Positions 1-8,797 are shown, numbered from the stretch's first letter. The stretch: 64,000 nucleotides of DNA from Nocardia aurea (GCF_003123685.1 NZ_QCYJ01000099.1:62001-126000), one strand, 5' to 3'. The notes: a model not told the origin generated them from the sequence alone. Numbers and translations are program-made.

Positions 1-1
1 G

Positions 2-625
2 GTGCAGGTGGCGGATTGGTCGCAGAATTTCGTGCGGGTCGACTCGGGCGCGGTCGACGCGTTCATCTCCAACGTCACGGTGACCGAGGAGCGCAAGGAG
101 AAGTACGACTTCGCCACCTACCGCACCGACAATGTCGCCCTCGAAGTGCCGTTGGACGGCAAGATCGACTACAAGGACCGTAAGAGCCTGGCGGGCAAGC
201 GGATCGGGGTCGGAAGCGGCACCAACCAGGAGCAGCTGCTGGTCAAGTGGAGCGAACAGAACCGCGCCGACGGTCTCGCGCCCATCGATATCGCCTACTT
301 CCAGCAGACCACCGACTACTACCTGGCCCTGGCTTCCGGGCGGCTCGACGGCTACATCGGCCCGAACCCGTCGGCGATCTACCACGCCGCCACCGCGAAG
401 CAGACCAAGATCGTCGCCACCTTCTCCGGCGCGGGCGAGGCGTTGCAGGGCGAAATCGGCGTGCTGACCAAGAAGGACAACGGCCTGATCACGCCGATCC
501 ACCAGGCCCTCGAACATCTCATCGCGAACGGCTCCTACCAGAAGGTCATCGACCGCTGGGGGCTGAACACCGAAGCACTCACCGGTTCGCGGATCAATCC
601 GCCCGGCCTGCCGAAGAAGGGGTGA
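2..625 (+). CDS. Polar amino-acid ABC transporter substrate-binding protein (5' truncated)
   Basis: Extracytoplasmic receptor of the SBP_bac_3 family that delivers an amino acid or similar ligand to an ABC importer. Only the C-terminal 207 residues lie in the window. The frame is open at base 2, so the signal peptide and first lobe are upstream. Typical family features are visible: a hinge region with AGKRIGVGSGT, a DGYIGPNPSA stretch in the second lobe, and a C-terminal helix ending near YQKVIDRWG. It is followed by a GTGA overlap with the acetyltransferase gene, so it belongs to the same transcript. Its own permease and ATPase are not seen in the window and may lie upstream. The ligand cannot be read from sequence. 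Confidence 0.88.
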   Translation: MQVADWSQNFVRVDSGAVDAFISNVTVTEERKEKYDFATYRTDNVALEVPLDGKIDYKDRKSLAGKRIGVGSGTNQEQLLVKWSEQNRADGLAPIDIAYFQQTTDYYLALASGRLDGYIGPNPSAIYHAATAKQTKIVATFSGAGEALQGEIGVLTKKDNGLITPIHQALEHLIANGSYQKVIDRWGLNTEALTGSRINPPGLPKKG

Positions 626-1155
626 GCGCGGTGGCCCCACGTTTCCCCGACAACGGATTGCGGGTGCACCGCGTCGCCCAATCCGATCCGCTCGCCGCCC
701 CGCTGCTGGCGGAGTTGGCGGTCGAGTACAGCACCCGGTACGGCAGATCCCCCGGCCAGGTGCACGCCTCGCTGGTGGAGTATCCGGCCGACGAGTTCGC
801 GCCCCCGCACGGGGATCTGCTCGTCGTCACCCGGGATTCGGAACCGGTGGCCGGCGGCGCCTTCCAACGCCACGACGAGAACACCGCCGAACTCAAGCGC
901 ATCTGGACCTCACGCGAACATCGCAGGCAGGGGCTGGGCCGGTATGTCCTGGAGCAGTTGGAGGCCGAGATCGCCCGTCGCGGCTATCGGCGTATCTACC
1001 TGACCACCGGACCGCGCCAGCCCGAGGCCGTCGCCCTGTACCTGGCGGCCGGGTACACCGCGCTCTACGACCCCGATCTGCCCGCCGAGCAGATCGGCAA
1101 ACATCCGTTCGAAAAATACGTGCGCGTCTCCGATTCCGTCGGAGCCGTGGCGTGA
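622..1155 (+). CDS. GNAT-family N-acetyltransferase
   Basis: Acetyl-CoA dependent N-acetyltransferase of 177 residues acting on an unknown amine. The start is GTG at 622, which overlaps the stop of the upstream binding-protein gene (GTGA), giving translational coupling; a second GTG at 631 is possible. The GNAT core is clear: a beta strand ELKRIWTS, then the acetyl-CoA pyrophosphate loop EHRRQGLGRYVLEQLE, and a late AVALYLAAGYTALYD segment that usually closes the CoA site. Its place between two transporter binding proteins and upstream of a flavin monooxygenase recalls the acetyltransferases of the Bacillus ytmI-type cysteine-conjugate operons. That role here is inference. Confidence 0.85.
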   Translation: MSAVAPRFPDNGLRVHRVAQSDPLAAPLLAELAVEYSTRYGRSPGQVHASLVEYPADEFAPPHGDLLVVTRDSEPVAGGAFQRHDENTAELKRIWTSREHRRQGLGRYVLEQLEAEIARRGYRRIYLTTGPRQPEAVALYLAAGYTALYDPDLPAEQIGKHPFEKYVRVSDSVGAVA

Positions 1156-1195
1156 AACCGCCTCTCGACCATCTCGAAAACCTGGGAGTAACACA

Positions 1196-2815
1196 GTGAT
1201 CCGATCCCGCCTCCGAATCGCGGCCATCGCCGCCGCCGTCACCGCGGCGGCGAGTCTGGCGGCCTGCGGCAGCGATTCGGGCAGTTCCGGTGGCGACGCC
1301 GGGCCGCCGCAGCCGGGCGGCACGTTGCGCTACGGCCTCTCCCAGGCGCCGACCTGCTCGGATCCGGCGCAGGCCGGCACCAACCAGACCATCTATGTCG
1401 CCAGGCAGATCGTCGACTCGCTGACCGATCAGGATCCGGCGACCGGCGCGATCACCCCGTGGCTGGCCCGCAGCTGGGAGGTGAGCCCGGACGCGACGGT
1501 CTTCACCTACCACCTCGCCGACGGTGTCACCTTCAGTGACGGCACCCCCGTCACGGCCGAATCCGTCAAACGCAATTTCGACGCGATCGTGAAGCTCGGC
1601 GGCGCGAAGGCACCGCTGGGCACCAGCTATCTGACCAACTACGTCGGCACGACCGCGGTGGACCGATTGACCGCAAGGGTCGAGTTCAGCAAGCCGAACG
1701 CGCAATTCCTGCAAGCCAGCTCGACCACGCAGCTCGGTCTGCTCGCCGACAGCACCACCGCGAAAACCGCCGAGCAGAGATGCGCGGGCGACAATATCGG
1801 CAGCGGGCCGTTCACCTACGCGGGCTGGCGTCAGGACGCCTCGGCGACGCTGGCCAAACGTGCCGGATACAACTGGGGCTCGGATGTCTTCGCCCATCGT
1901 GGTGAGGCGTATCTGGACCGCATCGAATTCACCGTCGTCCCCGAATCCGGGGTGCGCACGGGCAGTCTCACCTCCGGTCAGCTCGACGCGATCAGCGACG
2001 CGCTCGTCCAGGATGTCCCGCAGCTGGAGGCCGCGGGCGGCCGACTGCTGAGTACCCCCAATCCGGGTGTCACGTTCGGTTTGCAGCCCAATGTGACCCG
2101 GGGTCCGCTGCGCGATCCCGCCGTGCGCCAAGCGCTACTGCCCGCGATCGATAGGCAGCAGTTGATCGACACCGTGCTCGGCCCGCAGTTCAAGCCCGCC
2201 ACGAGCGTGCTGGCCGCCAATACCCCCGGCTACAAGGATCTCTCGGCCCAGCTGAGCTACGACCCGGCCAAGGCGAAGACCCTCCTCGATCAGGCGGGCT
2301 GGACGCCGGGCGGTGACGGGATCCGGGTGAAGAACGGCGAGCGGTTGTCCTTCGGTGTGCTGTTCAGCCAGGTGTTCGGCGGTAACCAGGCGATTCTCGA
2401 ACTCGTGCAGCAGCAGCTGCGCCAGGTCGGCGTCGACCTGAAACTGGACCTGGCCTCGATCTCCGAGGTGACGGCCAGACAGAACTCCAAGGACTTCGAC
2501 AGCGTCTACTACAACTCGACCCGGGCCGACGGCGACATCCTGCGCACCTCGTTCGGGCTCGCGGGGCGTAATTTCAGTGCGCGCGAAGCTATTCCGGCGC
2601 TCGACGAAGTTCTCGACAGCCAGTTGAGCGCAGGCGACACCGCCGCGCGCGCCCAACTGATCCAGACCGCCCAGCAGCGCATCTTCGAGGCCGGTCTGTG
2701 GGTGCCCACGGTCGAACTCTCGCAGGCCATCGGCGCGGCCGGGACCGTGCGGGATCTCAAATTCGAGGCGTCGGCACGTCTGCAATTCTTCGACACCTGG
2801 TTGAGCGGGCGCTGA
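1196..2815 (+). CDS. Oligopeptide/nickel-type ABC transporter substrate-binding lipoprotein
   Basis: Membrane-anchored receptor of the SBP_bac_5 family, 539 residues, which is normal for DppA/OppA-like proteins. The start is GTG at 1196 with GGGAG about 8 bases upstream. A lipoprotein signal is visible: two Arg in the first seven residues, a hydrophobic core, and lipobox SLAAC with Cys24 as the lipidation site, followed by a Gly/Ser-rich tether. The family signature appears early (GGTLRYGLSQAP) and again as ARSWEVSPDATVFTYHL. It is followed 3 bases later by the permease genes. The cargo is unknown; peptides or substituted amino acids are plausible from context. Confidence 0.92.
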   Translation: MIRSRLRIAAIAAAVTAAASLAACGSDSGSSGGDAGPPQPGGTLRYGLSQAPTCSDPAQAGTNQTIYVARQIVDSLTDQDPATGAITPWLARSWEVSPDATVFTYHLADGVTFSDGTPVTAESVKRNFDAIVKLGGAKAPLGTSYLTNYVGTTAVDRLTARVEFSKPNAQFLQASSTTQLGLLADSTTAKTAEQRCAGDNIGSGPFTYAGWRQDASATLAKRAGYNWGSDVFAHRGEAYLDRIEFTVVPESGVRTGSLTSGQLDAISDALVQDVPQLEAAGGRLLSTPNPGVTFGLQPNVTRGPLRDPAVRQALLPAIDRQQLIDTVLGPQFKPATSVLAANTPGYKDLSAQLSYDPAKAKTLLDQAGWTPGGDGIRVKNGERLSFGVLFSQVFGGNQAILELVQQQLRQVGVDLKLDLASISEVTARQNSKDFDSVYYNSTRADGDILRTSFGLAGRNFSAREAIPALDEVLDSQLSAGDTAARAQLIQTAQQRIFEAGLWVPTVELSQAIGAAGTVRDLKFEASARLQFFDTWLSGR

Positions 2816-2818
2816 CCC

Positions 2819-3826
2819 ATGGCGCGCTATCTGGCCCTTCGAGTCCTGCAGGCGATCTGGGTGCTGTGGGCGGCGTTCACCCTCTCGTTCGTGGTGCTGT
2901 TCCTGCTGCCCGCCGACCCGGTCTCGATCGCGGCCGACGGGGGCGGCGCGGGCACCCCGGTCGACAAGGCCGCCGTCGCCGAACTGCAGGCACGTTACGG
3001 GCTGGACAAGCCGCTGTGGGACCAGTACCTGACCGCCCTCGGGCACGGGGTGCGCGGGGATCTCGGCCATTCCATCGTCACCGGTCAGCCGGTGACGCGG
3101 GCGATCGGCGACGCCCTGCCGGACACGCTCGCACTGGCCGGGCTCGCGCTGCTGTTCGCGACGGTGGGCGGGGTCGCGCTGGCTTTCGCCGCGACCTACA
3201 CCCGGCGGCCGTGGCTGCGCAACGGGTTGGCCGCGTTACCGTCGCTCGGGGTCTCGGTGCCGACATTCTGGACCGGATTGCTGCTGCTGCAACTGTTCTC
3301 GTTCCACTGGCGACTCGCTCCCGCGTTCGGCGGGCACGGTTTCGCGGGCACGGTGCTCCCCGCGCTGACGCTGGCGGTCCCCATCGGGGCCGTCATCGCC
3401 CAGGTGCTCGCCGCCGGACTCGAATCGACATGGCGGCAGCCGTTCGTCGAGGTGGCACTGGCCAAGGGCGGGTCGCGCTGGTGGGTGCAGCGGACCCACG
3501 TGCTGCGCCCGGCCAGCGTGCCGACCTTCACCATCGCCGGTGTGCTCGTGGGCAATATGCTCGCCGGCTCGGTGGTGGTGGAGACGGTGTTCGCCCGTGC
3601 CGGGGTCGGCAGGCTGACCCAGACCTCGGTCATGGCCCAGGACATCCCCATGGTCCAGGGCATCGTGCTGTTCACCTCGGTGGTGTTCGTGAGCGTCAAC
3701 CTCCTCGTCGACCTGCTCTATCCCCTGCTCGATCCGCGAATCGCGGGTAGGGCGCGGCGGGCGGGAGACCCGGTCGCCGAGACATCCACCGACAAGACCA
3801 TCGAGGAGGTGGCGGTTCGTGTCTGA
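2819..3826 (+). CDS. ABC transporter permease, DppB type
   Basis: First integral-membrane subunit of the dipeptide-type importer, 335 residues with about six membrane helices. The N-terminal helix (VLWAAFTLSFVVLFLLPADP) is followed by a periplasmic stretch with the ARYGLDKPLWDQYL motif that is typical of DppB proteins. The C-terminal half carries the EAA-type cytoplasmic loop (VEVALAKGGSRWWVQRTHVLRPA) that contacts the ATPase. It starts with ATG 3 bases after the lipoprotein stop. The next permease begins 41 bases downstream. Confidence 0.93.
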   Translation: MARYLALRVLQAIWVLWAAFTLSFVVLFLLPADPVSIAADGGGAGTPVDKAAVAELQARYGLDKPLWDQYLTALGHGVRGDLGHSIVTGQPVTRAIGDALPDTLALAGLALLFATVGGVALAFAATYTRRPWLRNGLAALPSLGVSVPTFWTGLLLLQLFSFHWRLAPAFGGHGFAGTVLPALTLAVPIGAVIAQVLAAGLESTWRQPFVEVALAKGGSRWWVQRTHVLRPASVPTFTIAGVLVGNMLAGSVVVETVFARAGVGRLTQTSVMAQDIPMVQGIVLFTSVVFVSVNLLVDLLYPLLDPRIAGRARRAGDPVAETSTDKTIEEVAVRV

Positions 3827-3867
3827 ATCCTGCTACGACCCGTCGGGTGACACGGGGGTGACGGCGC

Positions 3868-4740
3868 ATGGTCGACGTCGCTGAGGATTCCCGGCGCGCG
3901 ACGCTGCCGCTGTCGATCCGCCCCGTGGTGCGGTGGCGGAGCCTGCTCGACAACGCCGGTCTGTTGGTCGCCGCCGCGGTGGCGCTGCTCGCCGTCGGCT
4001 GGGCGCTGTTCCCCTCGGTGTTCGCCGGTGGCGATCCGCTGACCGGGGTGCCCTCGGACAAACTCCAGGGGCCCAGCGCCGAACACTGGTTCGGCACCGA
4101 CAATATCGGGCGCGACCTCTACACGCGGATGGTGCACGGGGCCGGGCTCTCGCTCACCGCGACACTGTCGGCGGTGGCGATCGCGCTGATCGCCGGGACG
4201 CTGCTCGGACTGCTGGCCGGGGCGGTCGGCGGTCTCGTCGACACCGCTATCATGCGCGTGGTCGACGTCCTGCTGTCGATTCCGTCGCTGCTGCTCTCGC
4301 TGGCACTGGTCACCGCGCTCGGCTTCGGCACCCGCAATGTGGCGATCGCCGTGGGTGTCTCGCTGGTCGCGAATTTCGCCAGGGTGATGCGCTCGGAAGT
4401 GCTTCGGGTCAGGCAGGCGACCTACGTCGAGGCGGCGCACGCGTCGGGCGTGCGCTGGTACACGGTGCTCGCACGGCACGTGCTGCCCAATTCCTATCAG
4501 CCGGTCGTCGCGCTGGCCGCGGTGGAATTCGGGATGGCGGTGTTGGCGGTCTCGGCCCTGAGCTTCCTCGGCTACGGCGCGAAACCGCCCACCCCCGAGT
4601 GGGGTTCGCTGATCTCCGAGGGCCGCAACTACCTCGCCACCGCGTGGTGGCTCACCACGCTTCCCGGCCTGGTGATCATCGCCGTCGTGATCGCCGCTCA
4701 GCGGCTCGGCCGCGCCGCGGGAAGGAATTCCGACCGATGA
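3868..4740 (+). CDS. ABC transporter permease, DppC type
   Basis: Second membrane subunit of the importer, 290 residues. The N-terminal region holds one membrane helix followed by the DppC-specific motif HWFGTDNIGRDLYTRMVHG. The EAA loop (EAAHASGVRWYTVLARHVLPN) lies near residues 190-210. ATG at 3868 is the only start I find in this frame that fits; GTG codons at 3819 and 3858 are out of frame. The stop overlaps the start of the ATPase gene as ATGA, so permease and ATPase are probably made in a fixed ratio. Confidence 0.93.
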   Translation: MVDVAEDSRRATLPLSIRPVVRWRSLLDNAGLLVAAAVALLAVGWALFPSVFAGGDPLTGVPSDKLQGPSAEHWFGTDNIGRDLYTRMVHGAGLSLTATLSAVAIALIAGTLLGLLAGAVGGLVDTAIMRVVDVLLSIPSLLLSLALVTALGFGTRNVAIAVGVSLVANFARVMRSEVLRVRQATYVEAAHASGVRWYTVLARHVLPNSYQPVVALAAVEFGMAVLAVSALSFLGYGAKPPTPEWGSLISEGRNYLATAWWLTTLPGLVIIAVVIAAQRLGRAAGRNSDR

Positions 4741-6395
4741 GTCGCTCACTCGACGTCGATATCGCACGCGCGGAGCGGGACACGCCCGCCGATGCCACCG
4801 CCCTGCTGCGCGTCGATGATCTGCGCGTGCGCTACCGGGGCGAGAACGGCCCGGTGACGGCACTCGACGGTGTCTCGCTGACCATCGCGAAAGGCGAAGT
4901 GGTCGCCCTGGTCGGCGAATCCGGTTCGGGGAAGTCGACATTGGCCCAAGCGGTGATCGGGCTGCTCGGGTCGGCGGGCGAGATCACCGGCGGCACCGTG
5001 GTTTTCGACGGACAGCCGGTGCGCCCCGACGACGAGCGCAGGCTGCGCGGGTTGCGCGGGGCCAGGATCGGTTTCGTTCCGCAGGATCCGGGACTGTCGT
5101 TGAATCCGGTGCGCCGCGTCGGCGACCAGGTGGCCGAAACGCTGATCGTGCACGGCATCGCGGACCGGCGCTCGGCCCGTGACCGCGCACTGCGGCTGCT
5201 CGCCGACGCCGGACTCGACCGGCCGGAACTGCGCGCGAGCCAGTACCCCCACGAACTGTCGGGCGGGCAACGCCAGCGGGTGCTGATCGCCTCGGCGCTC
5301 ATCGCCGAACCGGATCTGGTCATCGCGGACGAGCCGACCAGCGCGCTGGACGCCACCGTCGCGCGCCGGGTGCTCGACCGGCTGGCCGAGCAGACCGCGG
5401 CGCGCGGCACGGCCGTCCTGCTCATCACCCACGATCTGGCCATCGCGGCCGAACGCGCGGATCGGGTCGTGGTGCTCGAAGGCGGCGAGATCGTGGAATC
5501 CGGGCCGACCTCGACGGTGCTCCGGCACCCGCGCCACCCGTACACCAAGCGGCTGTTCGCGGCGTCGCCGAGCCTCGCGCCGTTCGACGGTTTCCGTCCG
5601 GCCCGCGCCGACGCCGGTCCCCCGCTGCTGACGCTGCGCGAGGTGCACAAGAGTTTCCGCGCGCGCGGCGCGACGGTGACGGCGGTCTCCGGTGTGGGAT
5701 TCGAGCTGGCGCGCGGTGAGACCCTGTCGCTGGTCGGCGAATCCGGTTCGGGTAAATCGACCACGGCGCGTATCGCGTTGCGTCTCACCGAACCCGACAG
5801 CGGCACCGTGACCTTCGACGGCCACGATCTGCACAGTCTGCGCGGGTCGCGGCTGCGACGGCTGCGGCAGCGGTTCCAGGTCGTCTACCAGAATCCGTAC
5901 GCCTCGCTCGACCCGCGCTGGCGGGTGGCGCGGATCGTGGAGGAACCGTTGCGCGCCTACGGTGTCGGCGACAGCGCGCAGCGGCGGGCGCGGGTTCGGG
6001 AACTGCTCGATCAGGTCTCCCTGCCCGGCGGTTACGACCAGCGCCGTCCCGCGGAACTGTCCGGCGGACAGCGTCAGCGCGTCGCCATCGCCCGCGCGCT
6101 CGCCCTGCATCCGGATCTGCTCGTCCTCGACGAACCGGTCTCGGCGCTGGACGCCTCGGTGCAAGCCCAGATCCTGGAACTGCTCGACCGCCTGCAAACC
6201 GAGTTGAACCTGAGCTACCTGTTCATCTCCCACGACCTCGCGGTGGTGCGCCGCATCAGCGACCGGGTGGCGGTCATGCGTCACGGCCGCGTCGTCGAGA
6301 CGGGGACGACCGAGGCGATCTTCGACAACCCGCGACACGACTACACCCGCGAACTGCTCTCCGCCATTCCCACACTCGAGGACTCGCGTCGATGA
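4737..6395 (+). CDS. Fused double ABC transporter ATPase (DppD-DppF type)
   Basis: Both nucleotide-binding subunits of the importer in one 552-residue protein. Each half has a full set of motifs. Walker A GESGSGKST is at residues 60-68 and again at 334-342. The signature LSGGQRQR, a Walker B ending in ADEPTSALD or LDEPVSALD, and a switch histidine (ITHDLA, ISHDLA) each occur twice. Start ATG 4737 overlaps the permease stop (ATGA) and its own stop overlaps the next small ORF (ATGA). Because each half is complete, this is a natural fusion of the two ATPases usually encoded separately. It hydrolyses ATP on the cytoplasmic face to drive import. Confidence 0.95.
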   Translation: MSRSLDVDIARAERDTPADATALLRVDDLRVRYRGENGPVTALDGVSLTIAKGEVVALVGESGSGKSTLAQAVIGLLGSAGEITGGTVVFDGQPVRPDDERRLRGLRGARIGFVPQDPGLSLNPVRRVGDQVAETLIVHGIADRRSARDRALRLLADAGLDRPELRASQYPHELSGGQRQRVLIASALIAEPDLVIADEPTSALDATVARRVLDRLAEQTAARGTAVLLITHDLAIAAERADRVVVLEGGEIVESGPTSTVLRHPRHPYTKRLFAASPSLAPFDGFRPARADAGPPLLTLREVHKSFRARGATVTAVSGVGFELARGETLSLVGESGSGKSTTARIALRLTEPDSGTVTFDGHDLHSLRGSRLRRLRQRFQVVYQNPYASLDPRWRVARIVEEPLRAYGVGDSAQRRARVRELLDQVSLPGGYDQRRPAELSGGQRQRVAIARALALHPDLLVLDEPVSALDASVQAQILELLDRLQTELNLSYLFISHDLAVVRRISDRVAVMRHGRVVETGTTEAIFDNPRHDYTRELLSAIPTLEDSRR

Positions 6396-6577
6396 CGAAT
6401 TCCGATCAGCACCCCGGTCGACCAGCGATATCGGCACGCCTGCGCGCGTTCTTCCGGGCGCGCACGCGGTCGGAATCGCGTTCGGCCCTGTGGCATTCCG
6501 CGTACCTGTTCGCCCCCGATCTCGCGGGCGCCGCCGGGCCCACGGCGCACCGGCTCATCGATTGGGAGGCGCGATGA
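6392..6577 (+). CDS. Small unknown protein, coupled within the transporter operon
   Basis: A 61-residue product, basic in its first half (ARLRAFFRARTR) with a more hydrophobic middle (WHSAYLFAPDLAGAAG). I do not recognise a family. The case for a real gene is positional: its ATG overlaps the ATPase stop (ATGA), GAGGA lies about 9 bases upstream, and its own stop overlaps the next ORF in the same way. It has no signal peptide or clear membrane helix. It could be an accessory protein of the operon, or a coupling ORF whose translation matters more than its product. Confidence 0.45.
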   Translation: MTNSDQHPGRPAISARLRAFFRARTRSESRSALWHSAYLFAPDLAGAAGPTAHRLIDWEAR

Positions 6578-6843
6578 GCACGTCGATCCTTCTCACCCGC
6601 CGGCTGGCCCCCGGTTCCTGTCGGCGGTCCCCGATCCGCGCGCGCCCGGCGACAATGCCGCCACGGCGCCTAAACCGGATCTGCCGCGGAGTCACCACTG
6701 CCTCGCCGCCCACCGGCCACACGGGGTCACCCCGTCCGGCATCACCGCGGCCCCGCGACCGGCATCGTCTCGGCCCCCGCCACCTCCGGATCCTCTCATT
6801 CACTCGTATCCGCCCAGTCCACGAAGGAGCCCCAGCGTCATGA
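6574..6843 (+). CDS. Small Arg/Pro-rich ORF, possible leader peptide
   Basis: An 89-residue ORF whose ATG overlaps the preceding stop (ATGA), with GGGAGG 5 bases upstream, and whose TGA overlaps the ATG of the DUF1684 gene. The N-terminus reads STSILLTRRLAPGSCRR. The LLTRR...CRR pattern resembles short actinobacterial leader peptides found before sulfur-assimilation operons, from memory and not verified. The rest is Arg/Pro/Ser-rich and looks poorly constrained, so the functional part may be only the first 20 or so codons. Alternatively this is a chance frame through a 260-base spacer. Confidence 0.35.
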   Translation: MSTSILLTRRLAPGSCRRSPIRARPATMPPRRLNRICRGVTTASPPTGHTGSPRPASPRPRDRHRLGPRHLRILSFTRIRPVHEGAPAS

Positions 6844-7649
6844 CCACCACCACCGCACCGCATTTCGAGACCGAGTGGGCACATTGGCACAGTGACCGGG
6901 AGGAACGACTGCGCGACCCGCTCGGCTTCCTGAGCCTGACGGCGCTCATCTGGCTCACCGATCAACCCGAGCGCCTGCCCGACCTACCCGGCACCTGGTG
7001 GGTGACCGACAACAAGGTGTTCATCACCGCCCGTCCCGCCGACCGCCTGGTCCACGAGGGCGAGAGCATCGCGGGCGTGCAGATCCTGCGGCCCGCCGAG
7101 GGCGCTCCCGGGCTGCACGTGCGCCACGAGGGCCGGGTGCTCGAAGTGATCCGGCGCAGCGGTCGGTACGCGGTGCGCGTGCACGATCCGGCGGCCCCCA
7201 CCCTGCGCGCGTTCACCGGCGTCACCTCCTACGCTCCCGATCGGCGCTGGGTGGTGACCGGCCGTTTCCTGCCCTTCGACGAGCCGCGCACCCTCACCAC
7301 CGGCGCGGTGGTGGACGGTCTCGAACACCACCACACCGCCGTCGGGACCATCGAATTCACCCTCGGCGCGGTGACCGAGAAGCTCGTCGCCTTCGGCACC
7401 CCGAACGACCTGCGGGTGCTGTTCACCGACGCGACCAGCGGCGTCACCACCTACCCGGCGGCGCGGTCGCTGTCGGTCGGCGCGGTCGGCGACGACGGCA
7501 CGGTCGTCCTCGATTTCAATCGCGCGGCGAATCTGCCCTGCGCCTTCACCGATTTCGCGACCTGCCCGGTGGCGCCGGAGCAGAACCGGCTGCGCATCGC
7601 CATCGAGGCGGGCGAGCAGGATCCGAAGCTGGGCGGTGCGCGCGCATGA
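6840..7649 (+). CDS. DUF1684 family protein
   Basis: A 269-residue cytoplasmic protein of unknown biochemical function. The family hallmark is near the C-terminus: DFNRAANLPCAFTDFATCPV followed by P.QNRL and a closing AGE. The two cysteines of that segment and the N-terminal WHSDREERLRDPLGFLSLTAL stretch are visible. Start ATG has AGGAG about 10 bases upstream and overlaps the previous ORF. The stop overlaps the monooxygenase start (ATGA). This tight pairing with a flavin monooxygenase suggests the two proteins act on the same imported compound; this is inference. Confidence 0.9.
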   Translation: MTTTTAPHFETEWAHWHSDREERLRDPLGFLSLTALIWLTDQPERLPDLPGTWWVTDNKVFITARPADRLVHEGESIAGVQILRPAEGAPGLHVRHEGRVLEVIRRSGRYAVRVHDPAAPTLRAFTGVTSYAPDRRWVVTGRFLPFDEPRTLTTGAVVDGLEHHHTAVGTIEFTLGAVTEKLVAFGTPNDLRVLFTDATSGVTTYPAARSLSVGAVGDDGTVVLDFNRAANLPCAFTDFATCPVAPEQNRLRIAIEAGEQDPKLGGARA

Positions 7650-8797
7650 GCGTTCCGCTGTCCATCCTGGATCTGGCCCCCGTCAGCGCCGGATCGACAC
7701 CGCAGCAGGCGTTGCGCAACACCGTCGAACTCGCCCAGCGGGCCGAAGAGTGGGGCTACCACCGCTATTGGCTGGCCGAACATCATTTCGTCGCGGTGGC
7801 CAGTTCGTCATCGATCACCCTCATCGGGCTGGTCGCGGCGGCTACCTCGCGCATCCGGGTCGGATCGGCGGCGGTCCAGGTCGGTCACCACACCTCGGCT
7901 TCCATCGTCGAGGCGTTCGGCACGATCGACGCCCTCTACCCGGGTCGTCTCGACCTCGGTCTCGGTCGTTCCGGACATCGGCGCGCGCAGTTCGGCAGCG
8001 AACCCTCCCACCCCAAGGTCGGACGGCCCGTGGTCGACACGGTCACCGGCCGGACCAGGATCGTCGACGGCGTCGTGGTGCCGCCGCCGTTCGAACCCGG
8101 CCGCATCGTGGACCGGACCAAATTCCTCGCCTCCGTGCACGCCCTGCAACAGCAGGGCGCGCAACCGCCGGAATTCTCCGACCAGGTGGACGAGGTGCTC
8201 GCCCTGCTCGACGGCACCTACACGACACCCGACGGTGTCGCCCTGCACGCCGTCCCCGGTGAGGGCGCGCAGGTACAGGTGTGGTTGTTCGGCAGTTCCG
8301 GTGGCGCGAGCGCGCAGGTAGCGGGCAGTCTCGGACTGCCGTTCGCCGCGAACTACCACGTCTCGCCGGGCACCTCACTCGAAGCGGTCGAGGCCTACCG
8401 CGCGGCATTCCGGCCGTCGCGGTATCTGAGCGAGCCGTACGTGGTCGTGTCGGCCGATGTGGTCGTCGCCCCCGACGACGCCACCGCCCGGCACCGCGCC
8501 TCGACCTACGGGCACTGGGTGCACAGCATCCGGTCCGGCGCGGGCGCGGTCGAATACATCGATCCGGACACGGCCACCCCGCTCACCGCCGACCAGCGGC
8601 GTCTGGTCGACGACCGACTGGCGACCCAGTTCGTCGGCTCACCGGCCACGGTGGTGGAACGGCTGTCCGCGCTGCGGCGGGTCACCGGCGCGGACGAACT
8701 GCTCGTCACCAGCGTCACCCACGATCACGAGCAGCGACTCGAATCGCACCGCCTGCTGGCCGACGCCTGGGGGCTGAGTTCGGCCAAGGCCGCGTGA
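7646..8797 (+). CDS. LLM-class flavin-dependent monooxygenase
   Basis: A luciferase-like TIM-barrel oxygenase of 383 residues that would use reduced flavin and O2 to oxidise an organic substrate. Evidence is the N-terminal LSILDLAPVSAGSTPQQALRN, the RAEEWGYHRYWLAEHH motif that is highly typical of this family, SRIRVGSAAVQVGHH, and ALYPGRLDLGLGRSGH. A C-terminal segment with QFVGSPATVVERL and ELLVTSVTHDHEQRLES is also standard. It resembles the YtmO-like branch known from cysteine-conjugate operons. A separate flavin reductase is not visible in the window. It is the last gene of the operon and converges on metF with a 3-base gap and no hairpin. Confidence 0.93.
   Translation: MSVPLSILDLAPVSAGSTPQQALRNTVELAQRAEEWGYHRYWLAEHHFVAVASSSSITLIGLVAAATSRIRVGSAAVQVGHHTSASIVEAFGTIDALYPGRLDLGLGRSGHRRAQFGSEPSHPKVGRPVVDTVTGRTRIVDGVVVPPPFEPGRIVDRTKFLASVHALQQQGAQPPEFSDQVDEVLALLDGTYTTPDGVALHAVPGEGAQVQVWLFGSSGGASAQVAGSLGLPFAANYHVSPGTSLEAVEAYRAAFRPSRYLSEPYVVVSADVVVAPDDATARHRASTYGHWVHSIRSGAGAVEYIDPDTATPLTADQRRLVDDRLATQFVGSPATVVERLSALRRVTGADELLVTSVTHDHEQRLESHRLLADAWGLSSAKAA

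Noticed and set aside
3819..3884. Short ORF from GTG 3819 between the two permease genes.
   Set aside because: Twenty-odd codons, out of frame with the permease, no ribosome site of its own beyond GAGG and no recognisable content.
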